A stretch of DNA of 64,000 nt. Source: Leguminivora glycinivorella. Taxonomy: Eukaryota; Arthropoda; Insecta; Lepidoptera; Tortricidae. The stretch lies in assembly GCF_023078275.1 (NCBI RefSeq), contig NC_062980.1:4638401-4702400 (forward strand), written 5' to 3'. Below the pieces are notes generated by a model. It was given only the letters and a program-made list of their open reading frames with translations, made no database searches and was not told where the DNA came from. Each line of letters begins with the position of its first letter. The first letter of the stretch is position 1. The position numbers were made by a program, and so were the translations under genes. Positions 20,403 through 30,602 of the stretch are shown in pieces.

Positions 20403-20726
20403 GCGGCAGAATAGACCACGCACACCACGACAGTCTCGCGCACCTGGCCCTCGATGAAACCGTGGAATACTCCAAAGCGGTTAAGAAAGCCAAAGACCTG
20501 ACCGATCCTGAGGAAACCCTGATCGTCGTGTCCTCTGACCACGCCCATACTATGACCGTAGCTGGGTACCCATCTAGAGGCAATGATATTCTAGGAGTTG
20601 TGGATACCTCGCCAGGAGATGATGGGAAACCGTATACGACTATTAGTTATGCTAATGGGAAGGGGAAGTCGATTGGGGAAGATGGGAAGAGAGTGGATGT
20701 GACTTTGCACCAGGCGTTTATGGCTC
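20403..20726 (+). CDS. ALP: ALP gene 1, exon 5 visible (zinc-binding exon)
   Basis: A 324-nt exon, phase 1 to phase 1. It encodes GGRIDHAHHDSLAHLALDET, VEYSKAVKKAKDLTDPEETL, IVVSSDHAHTMTVAGYPSRG and NDILGVVDTSPGDDGKPY, ending VDVTLHQAFMA. The Asp and His of RIDHAHHD and of SSDHAH are the zinc ligands; all are intact. GYPSRGNDILG is a standard ALP block. The donor is GCTC|GTGAGT. A frame reading past the donor into FEVFFSVENRIS is intronic. Confidence 0.95.
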
Positions 20727-20990
20727 GTGAGTATTTTGAAGTATTTTTTTCAGTAGAAAATAGAATTAGTTTTAGAATTAACTTATAATGCCTCAAAAAA
20801 TTCAGCTTAAACTTGATTTACTCGTATTCTTGTGAATATTATATGCTCAAAACAATTCTGTTAAGACACACTAGAAGATGAGTTAAACGTTTTGCTTTTA
20901 AATTTCTTAGGCCCACTTGCACCAACCACTTAACTCAGGGTTAGTGGGTCAACTGTCAATCCATACTAATATTATAAATGCGAAAGTAAC

Positions 20991-21027
<37 letters not shown>

Positions 21028-21239
21028 TACGCTTTCCCGCTTAAACCACGCAATCGATTTTGATGAAATTTGGAACAGACAATCTTTAGACCCTGAGACA
21101 GAACATAGGCTACTTTTTATTTCGAAAAAAGGGATGAAGGGGTTGAAAAAGAGGTTGAAAGTTTGTATGGGATTTCTTAATTTTAAATGATAAAACCATG
21201 AAACTTTATATTTTAGCACTTGATAAGAAATCATTAAAC

Positions 21240-21540
21240 ATATATTTAAAGTCACATACAGGTCGAACGCGATTAATTAACATTATTTTTACCTTTAAAA
21301 TAAACATGGTGGGAAATAAACATTAACTAAAAGCGGGTAGATTATATTTATTTGTCTACCCCGAACATTTATATAAATTAATATCGGGTAGTTTTGTGTT
21401 GTTTACATCTCCGGTGACATTTTGCTGGGACGTCAGTCTTCCGCGACCACGGCCAGTGCAACCTGGCCGAAACGTTGGGAAAAAAGGTAAAAATAATGTT
21501 AATTAATCGCGTTCGACCTGTATGTCTTTAAATATGTGTA
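21240..21540. mobile_element. Hairpin-motif element inside Helitron unit 1 (repeats at 22043-22345 and 27545-27845)
   Basis: In this unit the inverted arms read CAGGTCGAACGCGATTAATT on the left and its inverse at 21495-21535. Within it, CAGTCTTCCGCGACCAC precedes hairpin 21451-21468 (GGCCAG...CTGGCC) and GAAACGTTGGG. The other two units carry the same hairpin at 22263-22280 and 27755-27772. Confidence 0.7.
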
Positions 21541-21584
21541 CAAAGCGCGAGAACTTAAAGTGTTATATAATTAAACATCTTGAT

Positions 21585-21775
21585 AAGGGATAGGGATAGG
21601 GATAGGGATAGCGATAGGGAAAGCGATAGGGATAGCGATAGGGATAGCGATAGGGATATCGATAGGGATAGCGATAGGGATAGCGATAGCGATAGCGATA
21701 GCGATACGGATACGGATACGGATACGGATACGGATACGGATACGGATACGGATACGGATACGGATACGGATAATT
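21585..21775 (+). repeat. GGGATA/GCGATA/CGGATA microsatellite array, unit 1
   Basis: Hexamer variants are ordered from GGGATA, through alternating GCGATA and GGGATA, to a pure (CGGATA)n run. Reading frames of the DRDSDR or IRIRIR type on either strand are by-products. Sister arrays are at 22396-22552 and 27887-28030. Confidence 0.95.
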
Positions 21776-21792
21776 ATAAATGCGAAAGTAAC

Positions 21793-21837
<45 letters not shown>

Positions 21838-22395
21838 TACGCTTTCCCGCTTAAACCACGCAACCGATTTTGATGAAATTTGGAACAATCTTTAGACCCT
21901 GAGACAGAACATAGGCTACTTTTTATTTCGAAAAAAAGGGATGAAGGGGTTGAAAAAGAGGTTGAAAGTTTGTATGGGATGTCTTAATTTTAAAAGATAA
22001 AACCATGAAACTTTATATTTTAGCACTTGATAAGAAATCATTAAACATCTTGATAAGGTCGAACGCGATTAATTAACATTATTTTTACCTTTTTTCTTTT
22101 TTTTGTGTGTCGTGCGGTGGGAAATAAACATTAACTAAAAGCGGGTAGATTATACATATTTATTTGTCTACGCCGAACATTTATATAAATTAATATCGGG
22201 TAGTTTTGTGTTGTTTACATCTCCGGTGACATTTTACTGGGACGTCAGTCTTCCGCGACCACGGCCAGTGCAACCTGGCCGAAACGTTGGGGAAAAAAGG
22301 TAAAAATAATGTTAATTAATCGCGTTCGACCTGTATGTGACTTTAAATATGTGTACAAAGCGCGAGAACTTAAAGTGTTATTAAGTGTGTTTAAG

Positions 22396-22552
22396 GGATA
22401 GGGATAGGGATAGCGATAGGGATAGCGATAGGGATAGCGATAGGGATAGCGATAGGGATAGCGATAGGGATATCGATAGGGATAGCGATAGGGATAGCGA
22501 TAGCGATAGCGATAGCGATACGGATACGGATACGGATACGGATACGGATAAT
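22396..22552 (+). repeat. GGGATA/GCGATA/CGGATA array, unit 2
   Basis: It has the same order of hexamer variants as unit 1 but a shorter (CGGATA)n end. The LINE insertion point is immediately after it, at GATAATTA. Confidence 0.95.
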
Positions 22553-22889
22553 TAATAATAATAATAATAATAATATTCTTTATTGTGCACATTAAGTAAT
22601 TACATACAACAAATAAGATCAAACAAGAAATTAAGCAACAACAGGCGGTCTTATCGCTAAAAAGCGATCTCTACCAGACAACCTTCGGGTAGTAGAGATC
22701 AAGTTAACGGAGAAATATAAGGGTAGCAAAAAATAAGTGGTGTGAGAGAAAAAAAAAAAAACCAGCACAAGTAACTACGTAGAAATATACATACTAATAT
22801 AAGTTATATAGATATACATACATACACATACATAAACATAATATTATATATACATATAAAAAAGCAACAGAATAACATGTTTAAGAAGT

Positions 22890-25817
22890 TTAAGGAAGTG
22901 ACAGATAGTGTAATTTCAGTTGAGCCTTAAAAATTGGGAGAGATTTGGCACGCCTTAGATCAGACGGCAGAGCATTCCACAACCGAATCGCTTGAAAGGT
23001 AAAAGAGTCGTTATAGAATTTAGAAGAAGCGGAAACTTGGGCAAGTAGGTGATTCTGGGCGCACCTTAAAGATGAAAGATATTTGAAGCGCTCCTTCAGG
23101 TAGAGCGGGGTGGAGGGGTTGAAAAGTATACCGTACAAGTGAGCGAGAATATGAGAATTGCGTCGCAGACGTATAGGCAGCCACTTGAGCTGCGAACGAT
23201 AATAAGAGACATGATCATACTTTCGCAAGCCATAAATGAACCGAATACATACATTCTGAAGACGTTCGAGTTTGCTAAGTTGCTCTTCAGAAAGATCAGG
23301 GTAGCTTATATCTGCATAATCTAAAATCGGGAGAAGCAAAGTATGAGCTAGAGCAATTTTGGTCGAATAAGGTAAAAGGTTACGTAGTCGCCGTAAGGAT
23401 CCTATTGCAGCAAACATTTTCCTACTTACCTCTTTCATCTGAGGAATCCAAGACAGAGTACGGTCCATTATTATACCTAAATTTTTTACTTCAGATGAAT
23501 AAGGAATTAAAGTGCCGTTAAACGAAATCCTAGGTAAATCGGAAAAATTGATCCGACAGATAAGTTTCTGACTACCAATAATGATAGCTTGCGTTTTAGA
23601 TGGATTGACTATGAGACCGTAGCGGTTACTCCAATCTAAAATGTTTTCTAAATCATTATTTGTAGTGTTAATAAGGGATGGGAGATCGTCAAGCACACCC
23701 TGTGAATAAATTTGCAAATCATCGGCATACAAGTGATAAAAAGAGGTAAGGTTGTTGGTGATAGAGTTAATAAAAATTGAAAAGAGAAGAGGAGATAGAA
23801 CGCCACCTTGCGGAACGCCAGCAAGAGTGCTACACCAAGAGGAATGTGCATCTTCGATTTTGATTCTCTGCCGACGGTCAACAAGGTAACTTCTAAACCA
23901 GTTAAGAGCCGGAGTAGTTAAATTTAGAGAGTTTAACACTGAAATAAGAATATCGAAATCGACGGTATTAAACGCGTTACTGAAATCCAACAACGTTAAT
24001 ACCGTCACCATCCGCTTGTCCATTCCAGATCGGATGTCATCAGTGATTTTGATTAGTGATGTGACCGTACTATGGCCAGAACGGAAGCCGGATTGAAAAG
24101 GGTTCATGAGGCTTTCTCTATTTAAATAAGAAGTGAGTTGTTGATGAACTAAGCGCTCGAGAACTTTAGAAAGAAAGGGAAGAATAGATATGGGACGGTA
24201 GTCAGTGAAAGAAGAAGGATTAGATTTTTTAGGTAAAGGGACAATGTAAGCTTCTTTCCACAGCATTGGAAAAATACCCGAAGAAATTGAAGAATTGAGA
24301 ATGTGGGTAATGATGGGAAGAAGGAGATCAAGTAGCGGTAGGATCATATTACGGCTCACATTGTCCACACCAATAGCATTGGAAGATATCGATAGTAAAT
24401 TTTTCTTGACATCACATTCGGAGAATTCTGAAAAGGAAAATTTAGAAGAAACAGAAGTAGTAACGTTAGAGAGATAGTCGAGTGTTTGAGCCTTAGCCGG
24501 CCCACTGAAGGTAGTAGAAGCAGAGAAATGCTGGTTGAGTAAGTTGAGATCAACATCTTTATTCACAGGGGAATGCTGAGATTTTCCCACACCTAAAGTT
24601 TTACGGAATTTCCAGGTCTTAGAGGAATCACCATTTTCGATAGAACTATGAATGTGACGTCTCTGGGCATCCCGACAAGCAGTGCTGCATCTATTGCGTA
24701 GCGAATGGTATTTTTCCTTATTTCTATCAGATGGATTAGTTCTATATCTCGATTTGGCCACATTTTTCTTAGAAATTAAGGAACGTATACTTTCGGTCAA
24801 CCAAGGAGCCGGTAAATGCTTAATTTTAACAGGGCGAATTGGGGCATGTGTATCATAAAGCTGTAATAGAAGAGAGTTAAACAAAAGAAGCTTGTCATTG
24901 ACATCACTAGCCCTAAATATCATGTCCCAATCCACTCGAAGAGCATCATCGCACAACCTCTCCACACTCATTCTACGAAAACTGCGTTGCAACAAAATTC
25001 TAGGTTTTGGTTTAGGTGGTCTAATTCTATAGGATAGTAGAAGTAGATCGTGGTATGAAAATTCCACCGCTGAATATTGCTCGTATTTAACTACATGACT
25101 AGAAGAGGAAACAAGAGTGAGATCCAATAAAGAAGGGGAGCAATTAGGAAAGTTGTGAGTAGGCCCAGACGGGAGGATAGTTAGGTTGCAAGCTCCAGCT
25201 AAGGAATTCAATGCATTGGATCGGTAATCATTCTTAAGCAAACATGTATTAAAATCACCCATAATGATATGATGATTGAATGAAGGCATAAGGTCTTCTA
25301 GGAGTTTCTCAAGCGAGGAAAAGTAATTTATATTCAAAGACGGAGAATAAAAAACACTCAGAAGAACCTTTGTATGGGATAAGGAAACATCTAGAAATAA
25401 ATGTTCGGCTTCGTTTGAGCAAGGGGGCGACACACTGACAATAGAGAAAGGGATGTTAGATCGAAGATAAATTGCAACCCCACCACCGCCTCTACCAGAA
25501 CGGTCATTCCGCACCAACTGAAATCCTGGTAAGGAATACGAGGTAGAAGGTAGACATGGTTTAAGCCAAGACTCAGATACAAGAATTGCGTGTATGTTAT
25601 TCAGGTCAAACGTTAATAAAAGATCTTTATAATGGGCAGGAATACTCTGCGCGTTGATATGCGCAACATTAAAGTTTTTAGGCACGTCATTCAGTTGTCC
25701 GTCAAGAAAATCATGAAGTGAAGGAGAAAGACTATGAAAGCTGTCGTCGTCTTTACCGGACGAAAAAGAAATATATTCATCACTATCACTGTCGCAAGCT
25801 AAACTACATAGTGTCAT
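22890..25817 (-). CDS. LINE ORF2: endonuclease plus reverse transcriptase, 975 aa
   Basis: The N-terminal part is an apurinic-like endonuclease: NVAHINAQS near residue 50, SESWLKP near 82, GGGVAIYLRS near 112 and the catalytic MGDFN near 185. The reverse transcriptase follows: YRPISILPFLSK near 540, LLDFSNAFNTVD near 610, GVPQGGVLSPLL near 665 and the catalytic YADD near 694. The C-terminus RLWNALPSDLRRAKSLPIFK is the usual LINE end. No stop or shift interrupts it. The YADD box and layout point to the jockey superfamily; Daphne or CR1 are candidate clades, not settled here. It is transcribed antisense to ALP-1. Confidence 0.93.
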   Translation of the reverse strand: MTLCSLACDSDSDEYISFSSGKDDDSFHSLSPSLHDFLDGQLNDVPKNFNVAHINAQSIPAHYKDLLLTFDLNNIHAILVSESWLKPCLPSTSYSLPGFQLVRNDRSGRGGGGVAIYLRSNIPFSIVSVSPPCSNEAEHLFLDVSLSHTKVLLSVFYSPSLNINYFSSLEKLLEDLMPSFNHHIIMGDFNTCLLKNDYRSNALNSLAGACNLTILPSGPTHNFPNCSPSLLDLTLVSSSSHVVKYEQYSAVEFSYHDLLLLSYRIRPPKPKPRILLQRSFRRMSVERLCDDALRVDWDMIFRASDVNDKLLLFNSLLLQLYDTHAPIRPVKIKHLPAPWLTESIRSLISKKNVAKSRYRTNPSDRNKEKYHSLRNRCSTACRDAQRRHIHSSIENGDSSKTWKFRKTLGVGKSQHSPVNKDVDLNLLNQHFSASTTFSGPAKAQTLDYLSNVTTSVSSKFSFSEFSECDVKKNLLSISSNAIGVDNVSRNMILPLLDLLLPIITHILNSSISSGIFPMLWKEAYIVPLPKKSNPSSFTDYRPISILPFLSKVLERLVHQQLTSYLNRESLMNPFQSGFRSGHSTVTSLIKITDDIRSGMDKRMVTVLTLLDFSNAFNTVDFDILISVLNSLNLTTPALNWFRSYLVDRRQRIKIEDAHSSWCSTLAGVPQGGVLSPLLFSIFINSITNNLTSFYHLYADDLQIYSQGVLDDLPSLINTTNNDLENILDWSNRYGLIVNPSKTQAIIIGSQKLICRINFSDLPRISFNGTLIPYSSEVKNLGIIMDRTLSWIPQMKEVSRKMFAAIGSLRRLRNLLPYSTKIALAHTLLLPILDYADISYPDLSEEQLSKLERLQNVCIRFIYGLRKYDHVSYYRSQLKWLPIRLRRNSHILAHLYGILFNPSTPLYLKERFKYLSSLRCAQNHLLAQVSASSKFYNDSFTFQAIRLWNALPSDLRRAKSLPIFKAQLKLHYLSLP

Positions 25818-26213
25818 ACAAATAAAATAAAATTATATTTTATATAATATAAAAATAATAATAATAAAATATATATATATATAGAAAATACGTCTAAATC
25901 TAATTCTACTACCCGCCAGCAGTAAAAACATTACAAGTTTACTTACAAGATTTATAAAATCTAACCACAAAAAAAAACGATTTAAAAAACGTTATTAAAA
26001 CAGTTAAAAGTAACGAAACGTTACTATTTACACCCTGGCAACATTATCAAGTTTCAAAGAAAAGTCATCTGAGGAACGTCTGTCAGTACTGTCACTGTCA
26101 AGCAAGTCCAAACGACAAGATACCTTATTTTAACACAAAACATAGCAAAAGTAAATAATTACCATAAGTAGAAAAGTGGGTAACATATAAGAAAACAGAT
26201 AATACGACTAAAA

Positions 26214-27032
26214 CTAAAAGTCACACTGAATCGAATGAAGACAGACTTGACCAGGAACACAAAAGAATGGAAGAAAGATAAAGTACCAAGAAACGGGCCT
26301 AAGTGCGCGACTTCGCTGCTTGTCTCCGGGCTTTTTGGCTTCCTTGTCCGACTGGTTTGAAGAAACTCCAGCTTCCGCTTTATTGGCATTAGCGTCCACT
26401 TGGAAGTTATTCACATCCTCGAGGGACGCCACGCAGCGGCGTTCACCATTCGCACCGATTACATAGACGCTTCCATCACGAGTAAAGCAGCCACGCACTC
26501 CGAACCGATCGCGAGCAGCCAAGAACACATCATGCCGGGGCTTCGTGAGGAACTCGGACAATGTAATGCCAGTCCCTTTCAGTCCGGTTTTGCCATACCA
26601 CACAGTGTCACGATCAGAGAGGTCACTAAACTTCACAAGAATGCACCGAGACTGGTTGGCTCGAGGCCGGCCCATGCGATGACTGCGGGCAATATCTGTG
26701 GGAGCGAGGTCCGTCTTCAAGTGCTTCTTGAATACATCAAGTACCCGTTCCGTTGTGTTCTCATCCTTGACCTCAGTTACACCATGGACAAGAAGCATCT
26801 TACGACGGGTTCTCATTTCCATCTGGTCCACCTGCTTTTCTAGCAGCTTCATCTGCAGCTGTAGCATTTCTAGTGCTTTTAATGTAAAATTTTGAAAAGT
26901 GTTGAACTCAGCCGACAGCGATGAAACTGTGGGGTTCGTCTGGGCACTCTTCTCAAGCTGGCTCTGGAAGGCTGCCATCCGCTCGTTGAAGTTTTTTGTC
27001 ATATCGTGAACTGACTGCTTGACAGAATCCAT
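26214..27032 (-). CDS. LINE ORF1: coiled-coil RNA-binding protein, 272 aa
   Basis: Residues 1-75 look like a coiled coil (MDSVKQSVHDMTKNFNERMA, then heptad-like LEMLQLQMKLLEKQVDQME). Next comes an RRM-like segment like that of L1 ORF1p (TRRKMLLVHGVTE, IARSHRMGRPRANQSRCILV). The C-terminal part includes RHDVFLAARDRFGVRGCFTR and ends basic, then hydrophobic. Such proteins bind the element's RNA. It lies upstream of ORF2 on the same strand with a gap of about 400 nt. The function is by family; the domain limits are my estimate. Confidence 0.8.
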   Translation of the reverse strand: MDSVKQSVHDMTKNFNERMAAFQSQLEKSAQTNPTVSSLSAEFNTFQNFTLKALEMLQLQMKLLEKQVDQMEMRTRRKMLLVHGVTEVKDENTTERVLDVFKKHLKTDLAPTDIARSHRMGRPRANQSRCILVKFSDLSDRDTVWYGKTGLKGTGITLSEFLTKPRHDVFLAARDRFGVRGCFTRDGSVYVIGANGERRCVASLEDVNNFQVDANANKAEAGVSSNQSDKEAKKPGDKQRSRALRPVSWYFIFLPFFCVPGQVCLHSIQCDF

Positions 27033-27264
27033 TGTGTAGATTTAGGTTAGAATAAACTTGTGAAGTGAAGAAATTTAACTAGTGAGTGGAGAATGGAGAT
27101 AACTGCTGGTGAGCAACAGGTACTAAATACACATTAGAAAAATTGTATTTTATCCCAAATAATTACTTTAATATAATATAATATATTTTTAATTACAGCT
27201 GATGTGTTGACAGTTTTATTGCCTACCCCCTAATGCGATGCGAAATTATAAATGCGAAAGTAAC

Positions 27265-27325
<61 letters not shown>

Positions 27326-27886
27326 TACGCTTTCCCGCTTAAACCACGCAACCGATTTTGATGAAATTTGGAACAGACAATCTTTAGACCCTGAGACAGA
27401 ACATAGGTTACTTTTTATTTCGAAAAAAAGGGATGAAGGGGTTGAAAAAGAGGTTGAAAGTTTGTATGGGATGTCTTAATTTTAAAAGATAAAACCACGA
27501 AACTTTATATTTTAGCACTTGATAAGAAATCATTAAACATCTTGATAAGGTCGAACGCGATTAATTAACATTATTTTTACCTTTTTTCTTTTTTTTGTGT
27601 GTCGTGCGGTGGGAAATAAACATTAACTAAAAGCGGGTAGATTATACATATTTATTTGTCTACGCCGAACATTTATATAAATTAATATCGGGTAGTTTTG
27701 TGTTGTTTACATCTCCGGTGACATTTTACTGGGACGTCAGTCTTCCGCGACCACGGCCAGTGCAACCTGGCCGAAACGTTGGGGAAAAAAGGTAAAAATA
27801 ATGTTAATTAATCGCGTTCGACCTGTATGTGACTTTAAATATGTGTACAAAGCGCGAGAACTTAAAGTGTTATTAAGTGTGTTTAA

Positions 27887-28030
27887 GGGATAGGGATAGG
27901 GATAGCGATAGGGATAGCGATAGGGATAGCGATAGGAATAGCGATTGGGATAGCGATAGCGATAGCGAAAGGGATAGCGAAAGCGATAGCGATAGCGATT
28001 GGGATAGAGATAGGGATACGGATACGGATA
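27887..28030 (+). repeat. GGGATA/GCGATA array, unit 3, degraded
   Basis: Same array type with more substitutions (GCGATT, GCGAAA) and only a few CGGATA units. Confidence 0.9.
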
Positions 28031-28867
28031 ATATGGGTATCGTTAGAGGGATACGGATAATCGGTCGGCGGTCTCTTACAATCAATGTGCTCTAAGACGA
28101 TCGTTGTTTGCTTGCTTGAAGATTACGTTTGCGATAAGTATAAGCAAAATGTAAAAAATTGTAAGGGATAATAGAAAAAAGTACTTTTTACCCACCGATC
28201 ATAGTGTCGAAATACGGGCTATGTGGGATGTTTATAAAGGTTTCCCCAGCGTATATAGAATTACCTACGCTGTGGTCGATGTGTAATATTTCTACAATCA
28301 TTGCAAGCAAAAGTATTATGTGCAATCGAAATAATCGCAGATAAATATACCTACAGAGAAACCTACGGATCCAAATGAAAATCTTAATGAATACTTTTAT
28401 TACGCGGGCGAAGCCGCGGGTAAAAGCTAGTTTATATATAAAATGATGGGTTAACCCGCCATTTTCGTTGGTGCAAGTGGCCCTTAAGGAGTTTTTCGTT
28501 CAAATTAAATTACAGTTATCAAAAACAATTTTAATTAGTAATAATTGCAGAATCTGTCACGCTAGAACCAACTTTAAGAACAAATGCAAACAGGAATTAA
28601 GAAATAAAATAAAATCAAGGCAACAGATAGCATTAGTTATTTTCTTCACCTCTTTTAGTCACGCTCCACAATAGGTACTGGTACAGTCATCATCAAACTT
28701 GCTTTCACTGGAAAACCATGGCAACAACTCTTCAAATGCCAAAACTCTAAAGTCTATTGTATGAGCTTTGGCAGAAAACGTGTTCCATACTTTTTATGTG
28801 TTTTGCCTCGACCTAAAAAGCACGCAATGTATAAATTACAATACTAAACCAATCCCAATATCCCCAG

Positions 28868-29172
28868 GTGACGTCAGCTACGCGTACCCCGGCCTAGTCC
28901 CTCTAGACTCCGAAACCCACGGTGGCGAGGACGTCGCTGTCTTCGCTAGAGGACCGTGGCAACATCTCTTCACGGCCAGCTACGAGCAAACCGTCCTCCC
29001 ACATCTAATGGCGTACGCCATGTGCCTGTCAGAAGACCAGCACGAAAACTGCAAGTTCAAGACGAGATTCGGTCATCTATACCCGTCTAGCGGGATAAGA
29101 AATACACCTAGTGTGGTTAGTTTAAGTATTTTGGCTGTGATTGTTAGTGTCAAGTATTTATATTATTTATAG
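28868..29172 (+). CDS. ALP: ALP gene 1, last coding exon with GPI-anchor-like tail
   Basis: It starts by completing a codon (phase 1): DVSYAYPGLVPLDSETHGGE, then DVAVFARGPWQHLFTASYEQ, TVLPHLMAYAMCLSE and a stop at 29170-29172. The His of SETHGGEDV is a zinc ligand, and ETHGGEDVAV.A.GP is diagnostic of ALPs. The last 20 or so residues (SVVSLSILAVIVSVKYLYYL) are hydrophobic after a small-residue, polar stretch. That pattern is typical of a GPI-anchor signal, which suggests a membrane-bound form. The frame upstream of 28868 is intron. Confidence 0.95.
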
Positions 29173-30030
29173 TTTAGATTTAAGTGATGTAGAAATGCAA
29201 ATAGGTGTAGTATAAGAAATATGATCCCTCACAATGGAAATGTCAAGAGTATATTTATTATGGCGGTAATTAATAATTGAACAGTATTCTTCATAATAAA
29301 TATACATATGTAAATTGGCCGTAGCATAGCAGTTGAGTACAGTTTTATAGGTATGTTCATTACTTGAAGTATGTAACATTATAGGATTTTTTATATTTGT
29401 AGGTATCTTACATCTGACTAGGTAAAAAATCTAACTGTAGAAGCAACTATTTTATTTGTATAATCATATTATTTTTCCTTTTCTCTTACAGGCAATTTAT
29501 ACACATACCTACATTTTTATAGGCTACAAACTAGTTTGTAAAAACTTATTTACAACAGGTATAGGTATATTTTGAATTACATTATTTCTTATTGAACAAA
29601 ATAGTGAGGGATCAAAAACAGGCTGTTTAGTACTTTAACTTTATTGTAAATAGTTCCTCGGTTATAAATATAGAAATTAATATATATTTATGAAATAATA
29701 GTTTTAAGTAGAGAAATGCTAACTGAAAGCCGTCCTTAATCCAAAAATGTGTTTATAGGCACAAGAAGCAAATTGCCAAATTCGTTACTGTACATTTCAT
29801 AGTTTACCAAAACTTATTATAAAAAAAAAAAACAAGGAAATAGTGAAGTACAAATAATACAGTATAAATAAAATCATGAGAACAACGTTTTTCGTTTTAT
29901 TAAAATTTCAGACATTCAGACAAAAAACTACGAGTTACCTAAATCAAATTTCCTTCATATTAAGCAAGTACGCATGTTAATCACCAAAAAAATTGATTTT
30001 ATGCATTATTTCTTTCCCAAGACACCGTAA
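29173..30030 (+). other. ALP-1 3' UTR and downstream spacer
   Basis: Candidate poly(A) signals AATAAA lie at 29295-29300 and 29867-29872. Which is used cannot be decided from sequence. No other gene was seen. Confidence 0.5.
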
Positions 30031-30369
30031 TAGCTGGGCCATTTTTTTTTTCAAAGTGGTCCACCCCACTTTTTTGTAACATGGGTATTTTTTACGCTAT
30101 TAATACTCAGAATCGCGAGCTCTTTCGATCTTGATAGGAGAAAAAAATGTCCCAAGATTTCCATACATTTTTTCGAACCTCCTATTCCGTCACCGCCATA
30201 CAAAATGTATGAAAAAATGGTAACGGAATGGGGAAAACCTTGGGACACTTTTTTTCTCCTATCAGAATTTAAAGAGCTCGCGATTCTGAGTGGTGGTGGA
30301 AACCACATAAACATTTCCAAATCCAAAAAAAAAGTGGGGTGGACAACTTTGAAAAAAATGGCCCAGCTG
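30031..30369. mobile_element. MITE with long imperfect inverted repeats
   Basis: The ends AGCTGGGCCATTTTTTTTT and AAAATGGCCCAGCT are inverse. Further inside, GGTCCACCCCACTTTTTT pairs with AAAAAGTGGGGTGGAC, and GAATCGCGAGCTCTTT with AAAGAGCTCGCGATTC. Non-coding. Confidence 0.8.
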
Positions 30370-30602
30370 CTTTATTTTTAATCAGTTTTTTTTGCAAACC
30401 TTATTGCCGGCGAATGTGGCAAATATAAAAATCGCAAGTTTATTTTTGCATACCCAATAATTATACTATTTTGATATCCACGCCATCTATATTTCATCTC
30501 GAGAACTAAATTGTAAGCTAATATGAGCGAATGCCAGATACCTTCGTGCAGTGTCTTTTCATAGCATGTATTCACGTATTCCGAAACTAGATGGCTCTGA
30601 TG

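Larger units (their letters stand above)
22553..27242 (-). mobile_element. Near full-length two-ORF LINE (jockey-superfamily-like), nested in the Helitron
   Basis: The minus strand carries a 5' UTR (27242-27033), ORF1 (272 aa), a gap of about 400 nt, ORF2 (975 aa) and a 3' UTR ending CAATAAAGAATATT plus (ATT)n. Both ORFs are open from Met to stop. Comparison with the sister junction at 21771 (GATAATTATAAATGCG) suggests a short target duplication, AATTA, on both sides. This looks like a young and possibly once-mobile copy. Confidence 0.85.
20960..28430 (+). mobile_element. Non-autonomous Helitron with three internal repeat units
   Basis: It starts TCCATACTAATATTATAAAT and ends with a GC-rich hairpin (CGCGGGCGAAGCCGCGG) followed by TAAAAGCTAG. 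It sits between A (20959) and T (28431). The 5' TC, 3' CTAG, subterminal hairpin and A/T target are Helitron hallmarks. Inside, a unit of about 0.7-0.8 kb occurs three times (20971, 21771, 27244): ATAAATGCGAAAGTAACT, (TCTG)n, CGCTTTCCCGCTTAAACCAC, a hairpin MITE, then a GGATAG-type array. No Helitron protein was seen. Confidence 0.75.
20909..28487. mobile_element. MITE of the CCACTTGCACCAACC family, split by a Helitron
   Basis: The left part 20909-20959 begins GGCCCACTTGCACCAACCAC. The right part 28431-28487 ends CGTTGGTGCAAGTGGCCC. The undisturbed relative is at 40289-40412 (GACCCACTTGCACCAACCAC to GTTGGTGCAAGTGGCCC). That copy shows the two halves were once adjacent. Confidence 0.8.
20727..28867 (+). 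other. ALP-1 last intron (8.1 kb, phase 1), filled by nested mobile elements
   Basis: Donor GTGAGT at 20727, acceptor ATCCCCAG at 28860-28867. A MITE (20909-28487) is split by a Helitron (20960-28430), which is split by a two-ORF LINE (22553-27242). Only the flanks 20727-20908 and 28488-28867 are free of recognised repeats. Confidence 0.85.

Noticed and set aside
21441..21480. Hammerhead ribozyme
   Set aside because: A stem followed by GAAAC is present, but the required CTGATGA core is missing, so it is reported only as an unexplained hairpin motif.
21571..22622. Long DRDSDR, IRIRIR and YRYPYR proteins
   Set aside because: They are translations of GGGATA/GCGATA/CGGATA hexamer arrays and (TCTG)n runs.
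26400..26895. Plus-strand frames of 147 and 65 residues
   Set aside because: They overlap LINE ORF1 on the minus strand, which has recognisable domains.
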